This document shows positions 63,101 to 64,000 of a DNA stretch of 64,000 nt, piece by piece. This stretch comes from Sipunculus nudus. Taxonomy: Eukaryota; Annelida; Sipuncula; Golfingiida; Sipunculidae. The notes below the pieces were generated by a model, which ran no database searches, had not been told where the DNA came from, and saw only the letters and a list, made by a program, of their open reading frames with translations. Within the stretch, counting starts at the first letter, position 1. Every line of letters begins with the position of its first letter. Location: assembly GCA_026874595.1 (NCBI GenBank), contig CM049312.1, positions 72,014,929-72,078,928 of the forward strand, read 5' to 3'. Both the position numbers and the translations under genes were made by a program.

Positions 63101-64000
63101 AAGTCCAAAAAAAAAGAATGGAATTCTGCAGATGTACATACTTAGTTAAGTAAGCATTAAATAATGAAGGCAGGTTACCTTTTACATTAAAAACTGTTTG
63201 AAAAAATATTTTGAAAAAAATTTAAAAAGGGTTGTAACACTTTTTTCACCACTCCAGAATTCACAGATTATAGTTCGATTATGTATCACTGATAAATATG
63301 CACTGATATCAATCAACATGTTGTTTTCTTTATTTCCAGTGTGGATTTTTTCTCTCATCTCCATCTTAATCATCAGTCTCGTTGGTCTGGTGTGTGTTGC
63401 TGTTGTTCCGCTTCTCCACAAGGTGGCATACAACCACTTGCAGCAGTTCCTCGTGACGTTAGCGGTGGGGTCTCTCCTTGGAGATGCCCTTCTTCACCTA
63501 CTGCCTCATGTAAGTAATTTCTGCATAAATTTGAATATATAATTAAAGGCGCCCATTGTTGTACCAGGTATTTTTAGGTATATTAGGTATACATTAAAAT
63601 ACAGTGTTCTCTTCAGGGTTTTCCACTAGCCAGTATAGCCTGGCACACTGCCAGCCTATCATTTCTCACCGCCATCCTTTAATGTTACAGGCCACTCTTT
63701 TCATCTGTCCCCGCCACCCTTTCTCTGTCCTTGCCAGACATACAGTGGTCAGGGTTTGCAAGGACTGGCCTTACAGACCTACCCTGCATGGGGTCTTGCT
63801 TAGCCTGGAGTAATTAAGCTGGTGTCTGTGCTGGGATCTTATCATCACAGCCATGACATCAGGTTTAACTGGCTGGGTATGAGGCAGCCCCCTGTTGTAG
63901 AGTAATAATAGAAGCCACAACTCCCTGGTTCCCTAATTGCTTTTTAATTACACAATGCCTGTTGGCATGGTTATTGATTAACATCGATACATATTCTGAC
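37605..64000 (+). CDS. LIV-1 subfamily zinc transporter (ZIP6/ZIP10-like), 5' part
   Basis: An SLC39-family importer that moves zinc (possibly other divalent metals) into the cytosol across the plasma membrane. Exons here: 37605-37976, 49335-49521, 63340-63509, phases 0/0, 1/1 and 0 on exit, giving 243 residues so far. Signal peptide about 1-28. EF-hand-like segment FDKYGNGDKISFEGFERL at about 59-76, ending LGLGKIV, as in ZIP6/ZIP10. His-rich stretch about 91-114. CP...C motif CPMIISQLDSGAC at 147-159, a second GHEGHHH stretch, TM1 about 188-209, and TM2 with LAVGSLLGDALLHLLPH. N-glycosylation sequons at N44 and N119. The remaining helices, including the HEXPHE motif, lie beyond 64000. ZIP6 versus ZIP10 (or ZIP5) cannot be decided. 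An extra small exon in the introns is possible but not required by phase. Confidence 0.93.
38231..38236 (+). terminator. Possible intronic polyadenylation signal
   Basis: AATAAA about 100 bases after the read-through stop of exon 1, with another at about 38302. If used, it would end a short transcript encoding a secreted 174-residue protein. Confidence 0.3.
38431..39487 (-). mobile_element. hAT element with 8-bp TSD, nested
   Basis: Termini AAGGGTTGGG and TGCCCAACCCTG, flanked by the perfect 8-bp direct repeat TTGTTAAG (38423-38430 and 39488-39495). Subterminal regions carry many ACCCAGG/GGGTAAAC words in both orientations. It contains a decayed transposase C-terminus. Confidence 0.88.
38760..39101 (-). 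pseudogene. hAT transposase C-terminal dimerisation fragment
   Basis: A 113-codon minus-strand frame carries ASSAAVELVFSNFDYIKNKI followed by RNRL and VLQSL. This is the Ser...E-x-x-FS...K-x-RNRL pattern of the hAT C-terminal dimerisation domain. The catalytic core and BED zinc finger are missing, so it cannot be active. Confidence 0.8.
40042..40080. repeat. (TA)n microsatellite
   Basis: About 38 bp of TA dinucleotides abutting the likely LTR remnant. Confidence 0.9.
40080..40610 (-). repeat. Probable LTR remnant with internal duplications
   Basis: Lies on the 3' side of the integrase fragment and starts TGTAACGGTCC. A 65-bp segment at 40189-40253 (ACCTGATGAAGAAAAGACTA...) recurs at 40497-40561 with two mismatches. 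A second shorter repeat (ATGAAGGCATTAT...) occurs at about 40322 and 40387. No second LTR was found in the window, so the call rests on position. Confidence 0.45.
40611..42145 (-). pseudogene. Ty3/gypsy integrase fragment, broken
   Basis: Minus-strand remnant of a Ty3/gypsy-type LTR retrotransposon. The N-terminal zinc-binding domain (HDKVGH and, 30 residues on, CPRC) is intact in the 41630-42214 frame. The catalytic core follows in another frame, with HSDQGRQF at 41451-41480 and NPVERFNR near 41360, supplying the second Asp and the Glu. Breaks: a frameshift near 41640 and in-frame stops at 41565-41567 (TAA), 41235-41237 (TAG) and 41208-41210 (TGA). The frame 40611-41186 is the acidic C-terminal tail. 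Reverse transcriptase, RNase H, protease and gag are absent. It cannot be active. Confidence 0.9.
42230..44180. other. ZIP intron 1, unassigned AT-rich stretch
   Basis: No element was recognised. A possible small exon begins after a CCCAACAG acceptor at 43519 (reading NITSLYALLQKK-like sequence to about 43582), but the donor is weak and nothing ties it to the ZIP family. Poly-G runs lie at 44184-44197 and 44254-44270. Confidence 0.35.
44330..45140 (+). repeat. Tandem array (about 140 bp) with AGGTCA nuclear-receptor half-sites
   Basis: Four or five diverged units share CACATATAGCTCACCTA, a GGGGAAGAA block and an AGGTCA cluster. Clusters: 44525-44543 (AGGTCA-A-AGGTCA-AGGTCA, a perfect DR1 joined to DR0), 44663-44689, 44805-44823 and 44943-44954. 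TCAAGGTCA, the FTZ-F1/ERR-type monomer site, also occurs. It lies in ZIP intron 1. Regulatory activity is inferred from sequence only. Confidence 0.7.
45004..46361 (+). repeat. 1.36-kb tandem duplication, copy 1
   Basis: Nearly identical to 46367-47721, with about five substitutions plus length change in a T run. Copy 1 continues from the AGGTCA array and ends in part of repeat E. The junction carries five filler bases, GGGCC (46362-46366). Confidence 0.95.
46367..47721 (+). repeat. 1.36-kb tandem duplication, copy 2
   Basis: Direct copy offset by 1360-1363 bp. Its right side continues into the rest of repeat E at 47722-48150, so the original arrangement was array end, unique segment, repeat E. 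The paired small frames (45303/46666, 46048/47408) are by-products. Confidence 0.95.
47450..48150 (-). repeat. Interspersed repeat E, copy 2 (inverted)
   Basis: Reverse-complement match to 29036-29962. It ends GATTTCCGCTGCCTCGGGAG (48119-48138), the counterpart of the start of copy 1, with the associated GCTTCTTTAGAAGC fold-back at 48101-48114. Confidence 0.7.
48655..48700 (+). repeat. Solo end motif of repeat S
   Basis: GGCAGCTGAGCGTCATGATC then CATGGGTCACTTGTTA, as at 13462, 14030 and 25258. Confidence 0.45.
49335..49521 (+). CDS. ZIP exon 2 (residues 125-187)
   Basis: The acceptor TATTTCAG precedes TGCCTTCGTCC and the donor is AAAG|GTAAGA. It encodes PEDDSLTHENFLQVCPMIIS then QLDSGAC, the conserved CP...C ectodomain motif of LIV-1 ZIPs, and a GHEGHHHDN stretch. 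It enters in phase 0 and leaves one base into a codon. Confidence 0.92.
49620..51010. other. ZIP intron 2, unassigned start
   Basis: No recognised element or gene in these 1.4 kb. Confidence 0.4.
51019..52877 (+). mobile_element. Helentron-like tandem-repeat element, copy B
   Basis: The 5' end TATCCGCCAAAACAGAGTTT folds on TTTTGCGGATAC. A (CCG)n expansion lies at 51068-51121. The core repeats with an exact 280-bp period (GCAACCATGTTTGCACAG at about 51386, 51666, 51946 and 52226); each unit is a dimer of related 140-bp halves centred on GGTGGCGCCACC. The 3' end is GGCGGATAC (52837-52845), a GTAGTCG/CGACTAC hairpin and CTAG. This is the most homogeneous copy. Confidence 0.8.
51068..51121. repeat. 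(CCG)n trinucleotide expansion
   Basis: About 18 uninterrupted CCG triplets inside copy B. The same place holds only a few imperfect triplets in copies A and D, so it expanded within this copy. Confidence 0.95.
53483..53725 (+). repeat. 54-bp minisatellite carrying CCAAT boxes
   Basis: Four full units and a fifth start at 53483, 53544, 53598, 53653 and 53707. Four of the five contain AGCCAATCAGA, a close match to the NF-Y consensus, followed by TTTTGTTTTACACATGGATG. Reading frames through it are periodic artefacts. Confidence 0.85.
53981..55680 (+). mobile_element. Helentron-like element, copy C, split and 3'-truncated
   Basis: The 5' end TATCCGCCAAAAAAAAGTTT is interrupted at 54008 by a 980-bp Tigger/pogo-like element and resumes at 54991 (CTATGTTTTTGACCGGG). 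Diverged 140-bp units follow to about 55680, where the sequence stops matching. The GGCGGATAC, hairpin and CTAG end are missing. Confidence 0.75.
54009..54988 (+). mobile_element. Tigger/pogo-like element inserted at TA in copy C
   Basis: A 980-bp element with 24-bp inverted ends CAGTAGAACG-CGAATATCCGAA (one mismatch between arms), flanked by duplicated TA (54007-54008 and 54989-54990). CAGT termini with ATCCGAA and a TA target fit the pogo/Tigger branch of Tc1/mariner. ATCCGAA words recur inside both ends. A CACCATGG start followed six codons later by GTGGTGAGT (54439-54462) may be the remnant 5' end of a transposase gene. No transposase catalytic motif remains. Confidence 0.85.
55681..56520. 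other. ZIP intron 2, unassigned stretch
   Basis: No recognised gene or repeat family apart from a short (TA)n tract near 55810. Confidence 0.4.
56525..56955 (+). mobile_element. tRNA-derived SINE, copy 2 (near full length)
   Basis: The head CTGGTGTCTGTGGCTCAGTG has an A box, and GAGTTCAAATC at about 56577 is the B box. The body blocks are shared with copies 1 and 3 (GTGCCCCACAGCC, ATTACACACCCAGGACCCGC, CCAGGATACAAAA), then GGAACTCTGCAGGTGTAAAG and an A-rich end near 56955. It supplies the 3' part missing from copy 1. Confidence 0.88.
57214..57510 (+). repeat. Interspersed repeat T, copy 2
   Basis: Matches 17625-17960: GTTAATTAAACCTGTGTTAT, TCATGGTGTTGCTG.CCTT, AAATGGCATATGGAGTGACG, TTAATGCTTGGGTTT. 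It contains a poly-C run at 57331-57344. Confidence 0.65.
57577..57769. mobile_element. Short TIR element built of CTAGGCGAGAT words
   Basis: The 17-bp inverted ends AGGCGAGATTAAAATCC (57577-57593) and GGATTTCAATCTCGTCT (57753-57769) have two mismatches. Inside, CTAGGCGAGAT and ATCTCG.CTAGGCGA recur in both orientations with ACAATCGCAATCTC, giving several overlapping hairpins. Confidence 0.65.
58020..58855. other. ZIP intron 2, unassigned AT-rich stretch
   Basis: No recognised gene or element. Confidence 0.4.
58860..60037 (+). mobile_element. Helentron-like tandem-repeat element, copy D
   Basis: The 5' end is almost identical to copy B, with a short GCCGCGGCCGCC stretch where B has the CCG expansion. 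The core has about seven 140-bp half-units. The 3' end is GGCGGATAC (59997-60005), a hairpin with one mismatch (GTAGTCA/CGACTAC) and CTAG at 60034-60037, followed by TTTT. Confidence 0.8.
60038..62900. other. ZIP intron 2, unassigned 2.9-kb stretch
   Basis: No gene was recognised. An approximately 80-bp direct repeat (CTTCGGACAAAC..GAGCATATGTAT..GGCAAACCGTA) occurs at 60610-60690 and 62457-62530, about 1.85 kb apart, perhaps the remains of a longer element. A region rich in CCCGG words lies at 61150-61370. Confidence 0.4.
62925..63185 (+). mobile_element. tRNA-derived SINE, copy 3 (5'-truncated)
   Basis: Begins within the family body (GGCCTTGCCCCACAGCC) and keeps TTACACACCCAGGACCAACA, CAGGCCTGG, CCAGGATACAAAATGA, GGAATTCTGCAGATGTA and an A-rich tail. 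The tRNA-like head is missing. Confidence 0.8.
63340..63509 (+). CDS. ZIP exon 3 (residues 187-243)
   Basis: The acceptor TATTTCCAG precedes TGTGGATTTT and completes the codon split at 49521. It encodes TM1 (IFSLISILIISLVGLVCVAV) and TM2 with FLVTLAVGSLLGDALLHLLP, a ZIP-family hallmark. The donor is CAT|GTAAGT, phase 0. No later exon is seen before 64000. Confidence 0.95.
63510..64000 (+). other. ZIP intron 3, start
   Basis: No exon or clear repeat was recognised. The gene continues beyond the window. Confidence 0.5.

Noticed and set aside
1-64000. CRISPR array, operon or prokaryotic mobile system
   Set aside because: The tandem repeats found have diverged units without unique equal-length spacers, and the genes are spliced animal genes, so no bacterial system is present.

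Overview
This is animal nuclear DNA: AT-rich, intron-heavy and dense in repeats. It most likely comes from a mollusc, perhaps a bivalve. That inference rests on metazoan-type genes split by GT-AG introns and on Helitron/Helentron-like elements with tandem-repeat cores, which resemble the bivalve 'pearl' type. No bacterial genes, CRISPR arrays, rRNA genes or intact canonical tRNA genes were seen.

Two host genes are supported, both on the + strand. (1) A complete RAD1 orthologue (DNA-damage checkpoint clamp subunit) runs from 6162 to 20121. It has eight coding exons whose splice phases all agree, giving 280 residues. (2) The 5' part of a LIV-1-subfamily zinc transporter (SLC39A6/SLC39A10-like ZIP) starts at 37605. 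Three consecutive phase-compatible exons encode a signal peptide, an EF-hand-like segment, a His-rich stretch, a CP...C ectodomain motif and the first two membrane helices. The gene leaves the window after 63509. Its introns are about 11.4 kb and 13.8 kb and hold most of the repeats.

Layout. 1-6100: upstream of RAD1, with microsatellites, a MITE with a 5-bp target-site duplication, a 1.07-kb CACTA-like element packed with CCAAT/ATTGG motifs, a 205-bp TIR element and a 30-bp perfect palindrome. 6162-20121: RAD1, whose introns carry a 0.7-kb repeat family, a duplicated AT-rich segment, a tRNA-derived SINE, a minisatellite split by an inserted repeat, and a decayed partial copy of exon 7. 20122-37600: between the genes, with further repeat copies, Helentron-like copy A, a degenerate LINE reverse transcriptase, a cluster of decayed coding fragments and two hAT-type MITE families. 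37605-64000: the ZIP gene. Intron 1 holds a hAT element nested in a CACTA-like element, a broken Ty3/gypsy integrase fragment, an array of nuclear-receptor half-sites and a recent 1.36-kb tandem duplication. Intron 2 holds three more Helentron-like copies (one split by a Tigger/pogo-like element), a CCAAT-box minisatellite, two SINEs and a small TIR element.

The most notable findings are the Helentron-like family with 140/280-bp tandem cores and a conserved 3' hairpin plus CTAG end; the AGGTCA array and CCAAT minisatellite inside the zinc-transporter introns; a possible truncated secreted ZIP isoform made by intronic polyadenylation; the aborted RAD1 exon duplication; and two nested insertions whose empty sites can be read directly.
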